DNA from: Opitutaceae bacterium UBA2377
GTDB lineage: Bacteria; Verrucomicrobiota; Verrucomicrobiia; Opitutales; Opitutaceae
Assembly (NCBI GenBank): GCA_002344205.1
Contig: DDSZ01000028.1
Coordinates: forward strand, 4,727-47,411
Direction: 5' to 3'
Length of the DNA: 42,685 bases
The notes under the pieces were generated by a model. It made no database searches. It was not told the DNA's origin and saw nothing but the letters and a program-made list of their open reading frames with translations. Of the stretch, positions 9,273 through 18,840 are shown in pieces; position 1 is the first letter of the stretch; each line of letters begins with the position of its first letter. A program made the translations under genes and the position numbers.

Positions 9273-9710
9273 CTTCGGGGAATATCGAACTTTCCCCCCG
9301 TCAGGTCAAAACACGCGCTAAGTGATTGGAGCATCAGCGAAAGTGAATGGCGGTCTGTTGACCTGAGTTTTCCGGAGTTCGATTCTGCCGCGTTGCGCGG
9401 GGCGAATTTCTCTCAAAGGCCGCCTACCACGCCAAAGCCAGGTCAAAACTATTAGCTCACGTGACAGGCTGTTAGTTCGGTCTAGATAGTGAACTTCCCC
9501 AACCTAAGTTCGCCAATTTGGGGCAACCCCACCCAAATTCCATCTGACGCCAGCTAAGGCTCTTGCGTGGTGAGATGCCGATTCCATCCATGCCCGACTT
9601 CCGATTCGGCCCTCGTCGACTTCCGTCACGCTAGCTAACGGATGCTAGGCCGGGATTCAGCGCTCGCTTTCAATTTGCGGAGGTCGCAGGTTGGCATTTG
9701 CCCGGATTCC
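9273..9710 (+). other. Gene-free, repeat-bearing segment downstream of tRNA-Gln
   Basis: These 438 bases hold no convincing gene. The segment is visibly poorer in GC than its surroundings. A weak stem GGGGAA/TTCCCC (9277-9282, 9292-9297) directly follows the tRNA. TCAGGTCAA (9301-9309) recurs inverted as TTGACCTGA (9358-9366), and an 11-bp CAGGTCAAAAC is repeated directly (9302-9312, 9439-9449). GTTCGATTCT (9377-9386) resembles a tRNA T arm and recurs at 12346-12355. See the findings on a possible insertion. Confidence 0.6.
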
Positions 9711-12140
9711 ATGCCCCACCGCATCCTGCTAGCCGAAGATCAGAACGACAACCGTGCGATTGTGCGCGGGGTGCTGGAGGAGCACGGATTCGAGGTGGCG
9801 GAGGCCTCTGACGGGATCGTGGCGCTGCAGGCCCTGATCGAGGCGCCGTTCGACGCGGTCATCACCGATATCCTGATGCCCCGGATGGACGGCTACCGGC
9901 TTTGCCACGAAATCCGACACCATCCGCGTTTGCGATCGCTTCCGATCATCGTCTACACCGCCACCTACACATCGGCGAAGGACGAGCAGTTGTCACTCGC
10001 CCTCGGGGCTGACCGATTCCTTCGCAAGCCGGCGACCGGCTCGGAGCTGATTCGCACGCTGCGGGAGTTGCTGGGTGATCGGCATCGGATCGCGCCAACC
10101 GTCACGGGTGCACTGGGCGAACTGGGCGCGATGCACCAATACAGCCAGGGTCTGGTGGACAAGCTGGAGGATCGCAGCCTACAGCTGGAAAAACAGGCGG
10201 TGGCGCTGCGCGCCAGCGAACTGCGCAGCAGGCAGGTCTTCAACGCCGCCAACGACGCCATGTTCCTCATTTCGTTGGACGGGCAGGGTCGGCCCGACCG
10301 AGTGGTGGACGCAAACGAAGCGGCCGCCGAGCTGCTGGGCTACTCTCACGAGGAATTGCTCGGCCGGCCGGTGCATGAACTCGAGGCGGCGGAGGCGGCG
10401 GAGCCGACCATCTCGGCCTTGTCCGACCGCCTGGGTCGCGAGAAGCGGCTGGTCTTCGAGCGCACGCTCCTATCCAAGGGCGGCCGGCTTATCCCAGTGG
10501 AACTTAGCGTGCGGTCGTTTCCGGCCGAGGTCGGACAGATGGCGATTGCCGCGGCTCGCGACATCACGGAGCGAAAGAGGGCGGAAGAGGCGCAACGGCG
10601 GAATGCGCAACAATTGCGCGACATCCTGGACGGTCTGTTCGCGTTTGTCGGCCTGCTCTCGTTGGATGGCATTTTGTTGGAGGTGAATCGCGCGGCCCTT
10701 GAAGCCGGCGGCGTAAAGCGCGAGGAAGTCATCGGGACGTATTTCCCGGAGGCGTATTGGTGGTCGCATTCGCCAGACGTGCAGGTGCAGCTCAAGGACG
10801 CTCTGGCGCGGGCCGTCCGGGGGGAGTTTATCCGGTATGACGTCGCGATCCGGGTGGCCGGCGGCCGGGAAATGATTGTGGACTTTGCCCTGAGTCCGCT
10901 ACGGGAAGAGGGCGGAAGAGTCAGCCAACTCGTGGCCACGGCGGTGGACATCACCGAACGCAAGAAGCTGGAACAGCAGTTCCTGCGGGCGCAGCGCATG
11001 GAAGCAATCGGCACGCTGGCGAGCGGCGTAGCGCACGATCTGAACAATATCCTGGCGCCGATGCTCATGGGTGCGGGCTTGCTGAAAAACAAGCTCACGA
11101 GCGAGCGGGAACAAGCGATCCTGAGCATCATTGAAAACGGAGCGCAGCGGGGTGCCGGCATCATCCGGCAACTGCTCACGTTCAGCCGGGGCACCGAGGC
11201 CGCGCGTAGCTCGGTGCAGCTCCGCCATCTGATCAACGACATGGTGCATCTGGCGCAGGAGACCTTTCCGCGGAATCTGGAACTGGAACGGAGGGTGCCA
11301 GCCGAGTTATGGACGGTGAAGGCCGACCCGACGCAGTTACACCAGGTGCTGATGAACCTCTGCGTGAACGCCCGGGATGCGATGCCGAACGGAGGCAAAC
11401 TTTCGCTGTCGGCGGAAAATGTCCGCCTCTCGGAGGCCCAAGCCAAACTGAACCCGCAGGCCAAACCGGGACCCTATGTTGTGTTGACGGTTGCAGACAC
11501 GGGAGAGGGCATCCCCAAGGCGATCATCGAACGTATTTTCGATCCTTTCTTCACGACGAAGCCGGAGGGCAAGGGCACCGGGCTGGGCCTGTCCACGGTG
11601 CTGGCCATCGCGAAGAATCATGGGGGTTTCGTGACGGTTTACAGCGAACCGGGCAAGGGCAGTGTCTTCAAGGTTTACCTGCCGGCAGCGGAGGCGCCTG
11701 AGACGACGGTCGCGGCGGGTACAACCGATGTGCCGCGGGGCAATGGCGAACTGCTGTTGCTCGTCGATGACGAGCCAGGACTCCGTGAGGCAACTCGCCT
11801 CGTGCTGGAAGAAAACGGTTACCGGGTTCTTGCCGCGACGAACGGTGAGGAGGGCGTGCGCGAATTTCTGGCGCGGCGCGACGATGTGCGCGCGGTCGTC
11901 ACCGACATGATGATGCCAGTGATGGATGGCGTGGACATGATCCGGACCATCCGACTCGTGGCCGATCGGCTGCCAATTGTGGGCATGAGTGGCATGGATG
12001 AAATCAAGCGGCGCGACGAATTGGCGACCATGGGCGTACGGGAAGTTCTGGTGAAACCCTGCGAGCCGGGGCTGCTGCTGCGGACCCTTCACGCGGAGCT
12101 GAAAGCCAACACTCGGATGCAACCCGATGTGCCCGCATGA
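9711..12140 (+). CDS. Hybrid sensor histidine kinase (REC-PAS-PAS-HisKA-HATPase-REC)
   Basis: An 809-residue soluble signalling kinase with no membrane segment. The start at 9711 ([11 protein letters not shown]) places the receiver at the N-terminus; an earlier in-frame ATG at 9642 would add 23 unlike residues. Order: receiver 1 (~3-120, phospho-acceptor Asp53 in [11 protein letters not shown], Lys in FLRKP), coiled coil (~140-175), PAS (~175-290, ending [13 protein letters not shown]), PAS (~300-415, ending [13 protein letters not shown]), HisKA (His442 in [12 protein letters not shown]), HATPase (N box [14 protein letters not shown] boxes ADTGEGIP and GTGLGLST), receiver 2 (Asp732 in [12 protein letters not shown]). 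The next gene is 480 bp away, so no partner is adjacent. It lies alone between tRNA-Gln and a tRNA-like remnant, suggesting acquisition. Confidence 0.94.
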   Translation: MPHRILLAEDQNDNRAIVRGVLEEHGFEVAEASDGIVALQALIEAPFDAVITDILMPRMDGYRLCHEIRHHPRLRSLPIIVYTATYTSAKDEQLSLALGADRFLRKPATGSELIRTLRELLGDRHRIAPTVTGALGELGAMHQYSQGLVDKLEDRSLQLEKQAVALRASELRSRQVFNAANDAMFLISLDGQGRPDRVVDANEAAAELLGYSHEELLGRPVHELEAAEAAEPTISALSDRLGREKRLVFERTLLSKGGRLIPVELSVRSFPAEVGQMAIAAARDITERKRAEEAQRRNAQQLRDILDGLFAFVGLLSLDGILLEVNRAALEAGGVKREEVIGTYFPEAYWWSHSPDVQVQLKDALARAVRGEFIRYDVAIRVAGGREMIVDFALSPLREEGGRVSQLVATAVDITERKKLEQQFLRAQRMEAIGTLASGVAHDLNNILAPMLMGAGLLKNKLTSEREQAILSIIENGAQRGAGIIRQLLTFSRGTEAARSSVQLRHLINDMVHLAQETFPRNLELERRVPAELWTVKADPTQLHQVLMNLCVNARDAMPNGGKLSLSAENVRLSEAQAKLNPQAKPGPYVVLTVADTGEGIPKAIIERIFDPFFTTKPEGKGTGLGLSTVLAIAKNHGGFVTVYSEPGKGSVFKVYLPAAEAPETTVAAGTTDVPRGNGELLLLVDDEPGLREATRLVLEENGYRVLAATNGEEGVREFLARRDDVRAVVTDMMMPVMDGVDMIRTIRLVADRLPIVGMSGMDEIKRRDELATMGVREVLVKPCEPGLLLRTLHAELKANTRMQPDVPA

Positions 12141-12619
12141 TTTGAAGGAGGAAGGGTAGATGCAGCCGGACCATACGAGCGGGCTGCTTTGACTCACGCT
12201 TCGCGTCCAGCCTCTGATGAATAGCCCAATACCAGATGAAACTGATGAATCCAGGCGCCTGATTGCATCTGGAATAGGCTACCGGGCGGATGCTTTTGAC
12301 CTGAACCGGTATTCCTGATGAATGCCCCTCTGAGGAATTCATCAGGTTCGATTCTCGTCAGGCCGACGGGCAGCCAGTTTGCAACGTAGGTCCGCCCTTG
12401 GAACTTAATGGCTTCAAGCGGTGCGATCTCAGCCGCGAAGTTCTATCTATAATCGCTTCAACCGGTTGGCGGGCGAGTGGCTTGCCGGTGCGGTTGATCT
12501 TAGGGCGAGTTAGGCATCGCGTTGGCGCGGCGGCGTTTTTAAACTGCCCGGACCAGCCGAGAACATCGGCCACGGCACAAAAATTTTCTGCACCGCCCTT
12601 CCGCCAAGCCAAAGCAACC
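12141..12619 (+). other. Structured gene-free segment between kinase gene and rpoZ
   Basis: No gene longer than a 10-codon frame is visible. That frame (12160-12192, MQPDHTSGLL) follows an unusually strong AAGGAGG at 12145-12151. Two nested inverted repeats are evident: TAGCC/GGCTA (12222-12226, 12277-12281) around CCAGATG/CATCTGG (12232-12238, 12266-12272) around the palindrome CAGGCGCCTG (12252-12261); and a perfect 10-bp stem CCTGATGAAT/ATTCATCAGG (12314-12323, 12337-12346). Next comes GTTCGATTCT and, at 12368-12376, GGGCAGCCA, identical to the last nine bases of the tRNA-Gln gene. The rpoZ leader occupies the final part. Confidence 0.6.
12314..12346. repeat. Perfect 10-bp inverted repeat
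   Basis: CCTGATGAAT (12314-12323) and its exact complement (12337-12346) flank a 13-nt centre. No T-run follows, so it is not a typical terminator. It abuts the tRNA-like sequence at 12346-12376. Confidence 0.75.
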
Positions 12620-12841
12620 ATGAGAGACGACTACATCGCCAGCGCCCGCAAAGTCATCGACGACCCCAACATCCTGATCAACGTCGTTTCGCGGCGCGTG
12701 AAGCAACTGCGCCGGGGCAGCCGGCCGCTGGTGGAGTCGCTCGAAAAACTGTCTCCCGAGGACACCGCGCTGCGCGAGATCGCCGAGGGCAAGATCACCT
12801 ACGAAATCGCCACGCCGGAGGAGCTCGCCCGCAGCCGTTGA
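12620..12841 (+). CDS. rpoZ: RNA polymerase omega subunit
   Basis: A 73-residue small subunit that helps assemble RNA polymerase by clamping the beta-prime subunit. The start at 12620 (MRDDYIASARKVID) is the first ATG giving sensible sequence. The conserved core is NVVSRRVKQLRRGSRPLVE, followed by TALREIAEGKITYEI, corresponding to the family's ALxEIAxGKI segment. Length is at the short end of the usual 70-100 range. The leader is GCAACC with no Shine-Dalgarno. It is followed after 58 bp by the Dabb gene on the same strand. Confidence 0.9.
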   Translation: MRDDYIASARKVIDDPNILINVVSRRVKQLRRGSRPLVESLEKLSPEDTALREIAEGKITYEIATPEELARSR

Positions 12842-12899
12842 GCGGACCCAGTCAAGCAGGCTTGCGCCGGCGGCGGGGCAGACCGAGCATCAGGTCCCC

Positions 12900-13199
12900 A
12901 TGCTCATCCACTCCGTTTATTTCTGGCTGAAACCCGAACTCACCGCCGCGCAGCGCGCGGAATTCCTCGCGGCGCTCAAGGCGCTGAAGGACGTGCCGAG
13001 CGTGCAGGAGTTTCACCTCGGCCGGCCCGCGGCCGTGGCCGACCGGCCGGTGGTGGACAAGACCTTCGACTACGGCATCACCTGCGTGTTCGAGAACCTC
13101 GACGCCCACAATGCCTACCAGGTGCATCCGCTGCACGTGGCTTTCGTCAACACGGGCAAGCCGCTCTGGGCGCGGGTGCAGATTTACGACGCGGAGTGA
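12900..13199 (+). CDS. Dabb (stress-responsive alpha/beta barrel) domain protein
   Basis: A 99-residue cytosolic protein made of one dimeric alpha+beta barrel domain. Typical features are the opening MLIHSVYFWLKPELTAAQRA, the middle PSVQEFHLGRPA and the end DAHNAYQVHPLHVAFV with the conserved His pair, then WARVQIYDAE. Dabb proteins occur alone or fused in stress proteins and polyketide cyclases; a specific reaction cannot be assigned here. It is separated from rpoZ by 58 bp and converges with hflX. Confidence 0.88.
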   Translation: MLIHSVYFWLKPELTAAQRAEFLAALKALKDVPSVQEFHLGRPAAVADRPVVDKTFDYGITCVFENLDAHNAYQVHPLHVAFVNTGKPLWARVQIYDAE

Positions 13200-13245
13200 G
13201 GGGCGGCGGGATCGGCGCGGAGCCGGCCGATGACAGTCCGCCGGT

Positions 13246-14547
<1,302 letters not shown>

Positions 14548-14591
14548 CAGGAGGAACCGACACCAAACAGGAGCCGAGGGTCCCGGTCAAA

Positions 14592-14627
14592 CCCACCTTC
14601 GCTAAAGCTTCGGCGGGCAGGCCCGCC
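14592..14627. repeat. Compact palindromic element between folA and hflX
   Basis: Two overlapping palindromes: CCCACC/GGCGGG (14592-14597, 14612-14617) around GCT/AGC, and GGCGGGC/GCCCGCC (14612-14618, 14621-14627). Read on the minus strand it encodes AGLPAEALAKVG in one open frame. It lies in the 123-bp gap and is not followed by T residues. Confidence 0.6.
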
Positions 14628-14670
14628 TTGTTCAAACTGACTGCTTGGGCCGGGATTGCCTGTCGGTCCG

Positions 14671-15156
14671 CTAACGCTCCAAGGTGAGGAAGGTGTAGCG
14701 GAAGTTGGCATCGCGGCTTTCGCGCCGGTGGGTCTCGCGCCAAGGGAGGGGCCGCCATTCGGGGAAATACGTGTCGCCGGGCACCTCGGCGTGGACGAGC
14801 GTGAGGAGGAGCCGGGAGGCCAGGGGCAGGGTTTCCTCGTAGATGCGCTGGCCGCCGCAGATCATGATCTCGCCGGGGAGGGTTTGCGCGATGGCGAGCG
14901 CCTCGGGGACATTGTTCGTGATACGAACATTGGGGCGGGCGAGGGCGGTGTCGCGGGTGATGACGACCGGTTGCCGACCGTCCTCATTCACCTGCGGCCA
15001 AGTCTCGTAGCAGATGCGGCCGAGCACGACGGTTTGGCCGCGGGTGACATCGAGAAAAAACTGCGAGTCCTCCGGGATGCGCCAAGGCAGCCGGCCGTCG
15101 CGACCGATGACGCGGTTTTCGCTGCACGCGACGACGAGGGTGAGGGGCTTGGCCAT
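14671..15156 (-). CDS. folA: Dihydrofolate reductase
   Basis: A 161-residue cytosolic enzyme that reduces dihydrofolate to tetrahydrofolate with NADPH. Seen: the opening LTLVVACSENRVIGRDGRLP, then WRIPEDSQFF with Asp30 at the catalytic acid position (Asp27 in E. coli), NADPH-binding VVLGRICYETWP, VITRD, MICGGQRIYEETLPLA and the end RYTFLTLER. Length is typical. thyA, its common neighbour, is not in the window. It is read towards hflX, with a palindromic repeat between them. Confidence 0.95.
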   Translation of the reverse strand: MAKPLTLVVACSENRVIGRDGRLPWRIPEDSQFFLDVTRGQTVVLGRICYETWPQVNEDGRQPVVITRDTALARPNVRITNNVPEALAIAQTLPGEIMICGGQRIYEETLPLASRLLLTLVHAEVPGDTYFPEWRPLPWRETHRRESRDANFRYTFLTLER

Positions 15157-15287
15157 GAGGCAGGGATGGTTTCCGGCTGGCCGGCAGGGTCAACCACGGC
15201 CTGCCAGAATCAAAGAAAGCATGTCAATTCGTGGGTCCGGCATCTCCAGCGTTGCGTCGGTGGCCTTGGCCGTTGTGTCATAACCGC

Positions 15288-16376
15288 ATGCTTATCGGAG
15301 TCCCCAAAGAAATCAAAATCGGTGAAACGCGCGTCTCCATGACGCCCAGCCTCTGCCGCCGCTGCGTGTCGCTCGGCGCGAAGGTGTTGATTGAAAAAAC
15401 CGCCGGCCAGAGCGCCGGTTTCACGGATGCGGAATACCGCGCGGCCGGCGCCACGATCGCGCCGACGGCGAAGAAAGTCTGGGCCGCGGCCGACCTCATC
15501 CTGAAGGTCAAGGAGCCGCTGCCCGCCGAATACAGCCTAATGCGGGCAGGGCAGACGCTCTTCACCTACCTCCATCTCGCGGCCGGACCGGAGCTGGCGA
15601 AGGTGCTGCTCAAGAAGCGCGTGCTCGGCATTTCCTACGAGACCGTGGAGGCGGCCGACGGGTCGTTCCCGCTGCTCAAGCCGATGTCGCAAATCGCGGG
15701 CCGGCTCTCGATCCAGATCGGCGCCTACCGGTTGCAGTCGCAGCTCGGCGGCTCGGGCGTGCTGCTCGGCGGCATCCCCGGCACGATGCCCGGGCATGTG
15801 GTCGTCATCGGCGCGGGCAACTCCGGTGCGCACGCGGTGCAGATGGCGGTGGGCATGGGCGCGCGGGTGACCGTGCTCGATCTTGATACACGCAAGCTGG
15901 AGGCGCTCGACGCCGAATACCGCGGCCGCGTGGTCACGCTCATGTCGAACCCCGCCAACATCGAGGCCGAGGTGGCCGATGCCGACCTGCTGATCGGCGC
16001 GGTGCTCATTCCTGCGGCGAAGGCGCCGATCGTGGTGTCACGGGCGATGGTGCAACGCATGCGGCCCGGCAGCGTGATCGTGGACATCGCGATCGACCAA
16101 GGCGGCTGCGTCGAAACGATCCGGCCAACCTCGCACGAGAAGCCGACCTACCAGGAGCACGGCGTGATTCACTACGCGGTCCCGAACATGCCGGCGCTCG
16201 TCGGCCGCACCTCGACGATGGGCCTCACGCAGGCGACCGAGCCGTTCGTGACGCTGCTCGTGCAAAAAGGCGTGGAGCGCGCCCTGGCCGAACACAAGGG
16301 CCTCGCCAAGGGCGTGAACACCCGCGACGGCAAGATCACCTACGACGCGGTGGCGAAGGCGTTGGGCTACAGCTGA
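15288..16376 (+). CDS. ald: Alanine dehydrogenase
   Basis: A 362-residue NAD-dependent enzyme that interconverts L-alanine with pyruvate and ammonia. The start at 15288 gives the standard opening MLIGVPKEIKIGETRVSMTP with Arg15 in the substrate site. Lys75 in KVKEPLP and His96 in YLHLAAG are the known catalytic positions. The NAD fold motif is VVIGAGNSGAHAVQMAVGMG, and the late active-site Asp is in VDIAIDQGGC. Length is within a few residues of the family norm. It is monocistronic, with a strong hairpin terminator after it. Together with AmtB-GlnK, it could contribute to ammonium assimilation or alanine use. Confidence 0.95.
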   Translation: MLIGVPKEIKIGETRVSMTPSLCRRCVSLGAKVLIEKTAGQSAGFTDAEYRAAGATIAPTAKKVWAAADLILKVKEPLPAEYSLMRAGQTLFTYLHLAAGPELAKVLLKKRVLGISYETVEAADGSFPLLKPMSQIAGRLSIQIGAYRLQSQLGGSGVLLGGIPGTMPGHVVVIGAGNSGAHAVQMAVGMGARVTVLDLDTRKLEALDAEYRGRVVTLMSNPANIEAEVADADLLIGAVLIPAAKAPIVVSRAMVQRMRPGSVIVDIAIDQGGCVETIRPTSHEKPTYQEHGVIHYAVPNMPALVGRTSTMGLTQATEPFVTLLVQKGVERALAEHKGLAKGVNTRDGKITYDAVAKALGYS

Positions 16377-16400
16377 CACGCAGCCCATTTAAAATGACAA

Positions 16401-16428
16401 AGGGCCTGATCCGCGGATCAGGCCTTTT
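16401..16428. terminator. Bidirectional terminator between ald and the cyclophilin gene
   Basis: A perfect 22-bp palindrome (16403-16424) flanked by AAA on the left and TTTT (16425-16428) on the right. It serves the convergent ald (stop 16376) and cyclophilin (stop 16452) genes. Confidence 0.88.
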
Positions 16429-16451
16429 GCTATTGAACAGACGTTGGGGAC

Positions 16452-16967
16452 TCAGGCCGCAGGCACGATCGTCACGCTGGTCAGCTCGATGCGGTCGACG
16501 GGCGTGCTCTTTTCGCCGCCGCCGCCGTGTTGGGTCGGGACGGTGGCGATGCGCTCGAGGACGTCGTCACCGGCGACGAGTTCGCCGAAGGCGGTGTATT
16601 GGCGGTCGAGGAACTTGGCGTCGCCGTGGCAGATGAAGAACTGCGAGCCGGCGCTGTCGGGGTGCGCGGAGCGGGCCATCGAGATGACGCCGCGCACGTG
16701 CGACTTGGGATTGAACTCGGCCTTGATCTTGTAACCGGGGCCGCCGGTGCCGGGCATGCCGCTCTCGCCGGCCTTGGTGTTGGGGCAGCCGCCCTGGATC
16801 ATGAAACCCTTGATGATGCGGTGGAAGGCGGTGCCGTTGTAGAAACCCTCGCGGGCGAGCTTCTTGAAATTCTCGACGGTCTTCGGGGCGACATCGGACC
16901 AGAAGGCGATGGTGATGTCACCGTAGGAAGTTTTGAGGACGGCGTTTTCGGCGGTGGTGTTGCTCAT
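16452..16967 (-). CDS. Peptidyl-prolyl cis-trans isomerase, cyclophilin type
   Basis: A 171-residue cyclophilin that isomerises X-Pro bonds. No signal peptide is visible, so it is probably cytosolic (PpiB-like). The active-site segments are FHRIIKGFMIQGG (catalytic Arg), HPDSAGSQFFICHGDAKFLD and YTAFGELVAGDDVLERIA. A short Gly-rich loop THGGGG-like (QHGGGGEKS) precedes the last strand. The start at 16967 (MSNTTAENAVLKTSYG) follows a CCACCTCC leader. It converges with ald over a shared terminator. Confidence 0.94.
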   Translation of the reverse strand: MSNTTAENAVLKTSYGDITIAFWSDVAPKTVENFKKLAREGFYNGTAFHRIIKGFMIQGGCPNTKAGESGMPGTGGPGYKIKAEFNPKSHVRGVISMARSAHPDSAGSQFFICHGDAKFLDRQYTAFGELVAGDDVLERIATVPTQHGGGGEKSTPVDRIELTSVTIVPAA

Positions 16968-17067
16968 GGAGGTGGCAAGGGAAGGCAGGCGGCGGGCTTG
17001 GGCAAGAAAAGAAAGCCGGGCTGACGGCCAAGCCGTTTCATTGGGCCAAGCTCGGGGTGATTGGGGC

Positions 17068-17084
17068 TTGGCACGAAGATGGCC
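17068..17084 (+). promoter_or_regulatory. Possible sigma-54 promoter before the thioredoxin-like gene
   Basis: TTGGCACGAAGATGGCC has GG at 17070-17071 and GC at 17082-17083 with the required 10-nt spacing. The predicted transcript start would leave only about 7 nt before the ATG at 17102, which weakens the call. Confidence 0.3.
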
Positions 17085-17101
17085 GTCAGTTTCCTGAAAG
17101 C

Positions 17102-18172
17102 ATGAGATGGAACAATGCCGCCGGTTGCGCCCGACTTATGTTCGTTATCCTGGTGGTCGCCGGCAGCACCGGCACGGTGGAGGCAAGCGCCGCCAAGGCA
17201 TGGCGCGAAATCGAGCATATCCAGGCCCAGCGGCAGCAAAATGAGGCCAACAACAGGACCGATCAGAGCTTGCTGGCCGGGCAACTGTATCTGCTCCAAT
17301 CCCACTTGGAATCGTTCGTGGCGAATTATTCGCGCGACAAGAACTGGTGGCATGCCCGCCTGCAGTTGCCGGAAGTCCGCTGTCGGGCGGCGGAGAAGCT
17401 TAACATGGAGGTGGATTGGGACACGGCCTTCAGGGAATTGGAAGCGATTCAGCAGGATTCCCAACTGCCGGCCCGCCATCAGGCTGACGCGGAATATGCC
17501 TGGCTCTGCCTGGCGATGTTCAGGGGATCGGTTGAGAAGGCCGCGTCGCCCCAGCAGCGCGAACTTGCGGATCGCATGGAGAAGTTTGGCGCGGCGCATC
17601 CCAAACATCCGTTTGCGGACAAAGTGCAGTTGACGCTGGGGCAGATGCTGCAGCGCGCGGACCCGGCGCGGGCCGAGAAGGCTTTCAAGATTGCGGCGCG
17701 CAGCCGGTATGACCGGTTGTCGGCCACGGCCAAGCGCGAGCTGGCGGTTTTGCCCTACCGCAACACCCCGCTCGACCTTGAATTCGTGGCCTTTGACGGC
17801 ACCAAGGTGAATCTGGAGGAGTTGCGCGGCCGCGTGGTGCTGATCGATTTCTGGGCCACTTGGTGCGGTCCCTGTGTTGACGACATGCCAAGCGTGATTG
17901 CCGCCTATAAAAAATACCAGGCCCGCGGCTTTGAAATCATTGGCATTTCCCTGGATGGGAACTCACAGGCCTTGAGAAAATTTCTGGCTGATTGGGCCAT
18001 GCCTTGGCCGCAATATTTTGATGGCCGGGGCTGGGACAACCGCATCAGCCGGCGCTTCAACATTACCTCAATCCCGGCGATGTGGTTGCTCGACAAGGAA
18101 GGCAGGGTGGTCTCAACGGAGGTTTGGGGCGGCAATCTGGAATACCACCTGAACCGCGAACTGGCGCGGTAG
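17102..18172 (+). CDS. Exported TlpA/thioredoxin-like protein with N-terminal helical domain
   Basis: A 356-residue protein. The start at 17102 gives a signal-like N-terminus (hydrophobic ~12-27, ending GTVEASA), so it is probably periplasmic. Residues ~30-220 are helical and charged, with a TPR-like rhythm and no family I know. Residues ~225-356 are a TlpA/AhpC-type thioredoxin fold: VVLIDFWATWCGPCVDDMPS with active Cys255 and Cys258, EIIGISLDG and the cis-Pro site SIPAMWLLDKEGRVV. This suggests a membrane-anchored or soluble periplasmic thiol-disulfide reductase. Base composition is a little less GC-rich than its neighbours. Confidence 0.88.
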   Translation: MRWNNAAGCARLMFVILVVAGSTGTVEASAAKAWREIEHIQAQRQQNEANNRTDQSLLAGQLYLLQSHLESFVANYSRDKNWWHARLQLPEVRCRAAEKLNMEVDWDTAFRELEAIQQDSQLPARHQADAEYAWLCLAMFRGSVEKAASPQQRELADRMEKFGAAHPKHPFADKVQLTLGQMLQRADPARAEKAFKIAARSRYDRLSATAKRELAVLPYRNTPLDLEFVAFDGTKVNLEELRGRVVLIDFWATWCGPCVDDMPSVIAAYKKYQARGFEIIGISLDGNSQALRKFLADWAMPWPQYFDGRGWDNRISRRFNITSIPAMWLLDKEGRVVSTEVWGGNLEYHLNRELAR

Positions 18173-18183
18173 CCGGGATCGCC

Positions 18184-18741
18184 TCACGCGAATTCCGCGT
18201 CGATCAGTTCGCAGAAGTGGTGGATGAGGAAGAGGTGGGCCTCCTGGCAGGCGGCGCCGCTCTCGCTGGGGATGATGAGGTCCACGGTGGCGAGGCCCTT
18301 GGCCTTGCCGCCGCCGCGGCCGAGGAAGGCGATGCTCTTCAAGCCCTGGTTTTTGGCTTCGTGCAGGGCCGAGAGAATATTGGCGGAATTGCCGCTGGAG
18401 GTGAGCACGACCACGAGGTCGCCCGGGTGGGCGAGGCCGGCGATCTGGCGGGAGAAGACATGCTCATAGCCGTAATCGTTGCCAATGCAGGTGAGCAGCG
18501 AACCGTCGGCGGAGAGCGCGAGCGCGGGCAATGCGGCGCGGTTCTTTTGGTAACGACCGACCAGCTCGGTGGAGAAATGGCCCGCCTCGGCGGCGCTGCC
18601 GCCGTTGCCGCAGATGAGCAGCTTCCGGTCGTGCCGCAGCGTGTCGAGGATCAGCTGACCCGCGGCATCGATGGCCGGACGGATGGTGGACAAAGCCTGC
18701 AGGGTGCGGACCGATTCGCCGAGGGAAGCTTCGAAAGTCAT
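18184..18741 (-). CDS. SIS-domain phosphosugar isomerase, GmhA-like
   Basis: A 185-residue protein closely resembling sedoheptulose-7-phosphate isomerase (GmhA), the first step to ADP-heptose for lipopolysaccharide. Motifs are [44 protein letters not shown] and the C-terminal [19 protein letters not shown] with the metal-binding His/Glu positions. The start at 18741 ([10 protein letters not shown]) matches the family; upstream codons lie in a repeat. Its stop is 11 bp from the convergent thioredoxin-like gene. DiaA-type SIS proteins are an alternative with similar motifs. Confidence 0.87.
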   Translation of the reverse strand: MTFEASLGESVRTLQALSTIRPAIDAAGQLILDTLRHDRKLLICGNGGSAAEAGHFSTELVGRYQKNRAALPALALSADGSLLTCIGNDYGYEHVFSRQIAGLAHPGDLVVVLTSSGNSANILSALHEAKNQGLKSIAFLGRGGGKAKGLATVDLIIPSESGAACQEAHLFLIHHFCELIDAEFA

Positions 18742-18749
18742 GGGGTGAC

Positions 18750-18840
18750 AGTAGTGCGCAGCGAGCATCGGGTAGCGAGCATTTTGCAGGGCGGGCAAAG
18801 GCATTTTCTACTCGCTACCCATTGCCCGCTGCCCGCTACT
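18750..18840. repeat. Imperfect 32-bp inverted repeat in the gmhA-recF divergent region
   Basis: Arms 18750-18781 and 18809-18840 match at 26 of 32 positions when one is reversed, with a perfect 10-bp core GGGTAGCGAG/CTCGCTACCC. The spacer is 27 nt. The right arm ends 11 nt before the recF ATG and carries TGCCCGC twice over. No coding potential. Confidence 0.8.

Noticed and set aside
9273..9300. Stem after tRNA-Gln as a terminator
   Set aside because: Only six base pairs with a 9-nt loop and followed by C residues rather than T.
12314..12376. Possible complete tRNA or tmRNA gene
   Set aside because: The T-arm-like sequence has mismatched stems, no anticodon or D arm can be drawn, and no tag-peptide frame is seen. 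Kept only as a tRNA-like remnant.
12509..12515. GTTAGGC, a perfect match to the integron attC core GTTRRRY
   Set aside because: No complementary RYYYAAC site lies within attC distance upstream, and no integrase or cassette series is present.
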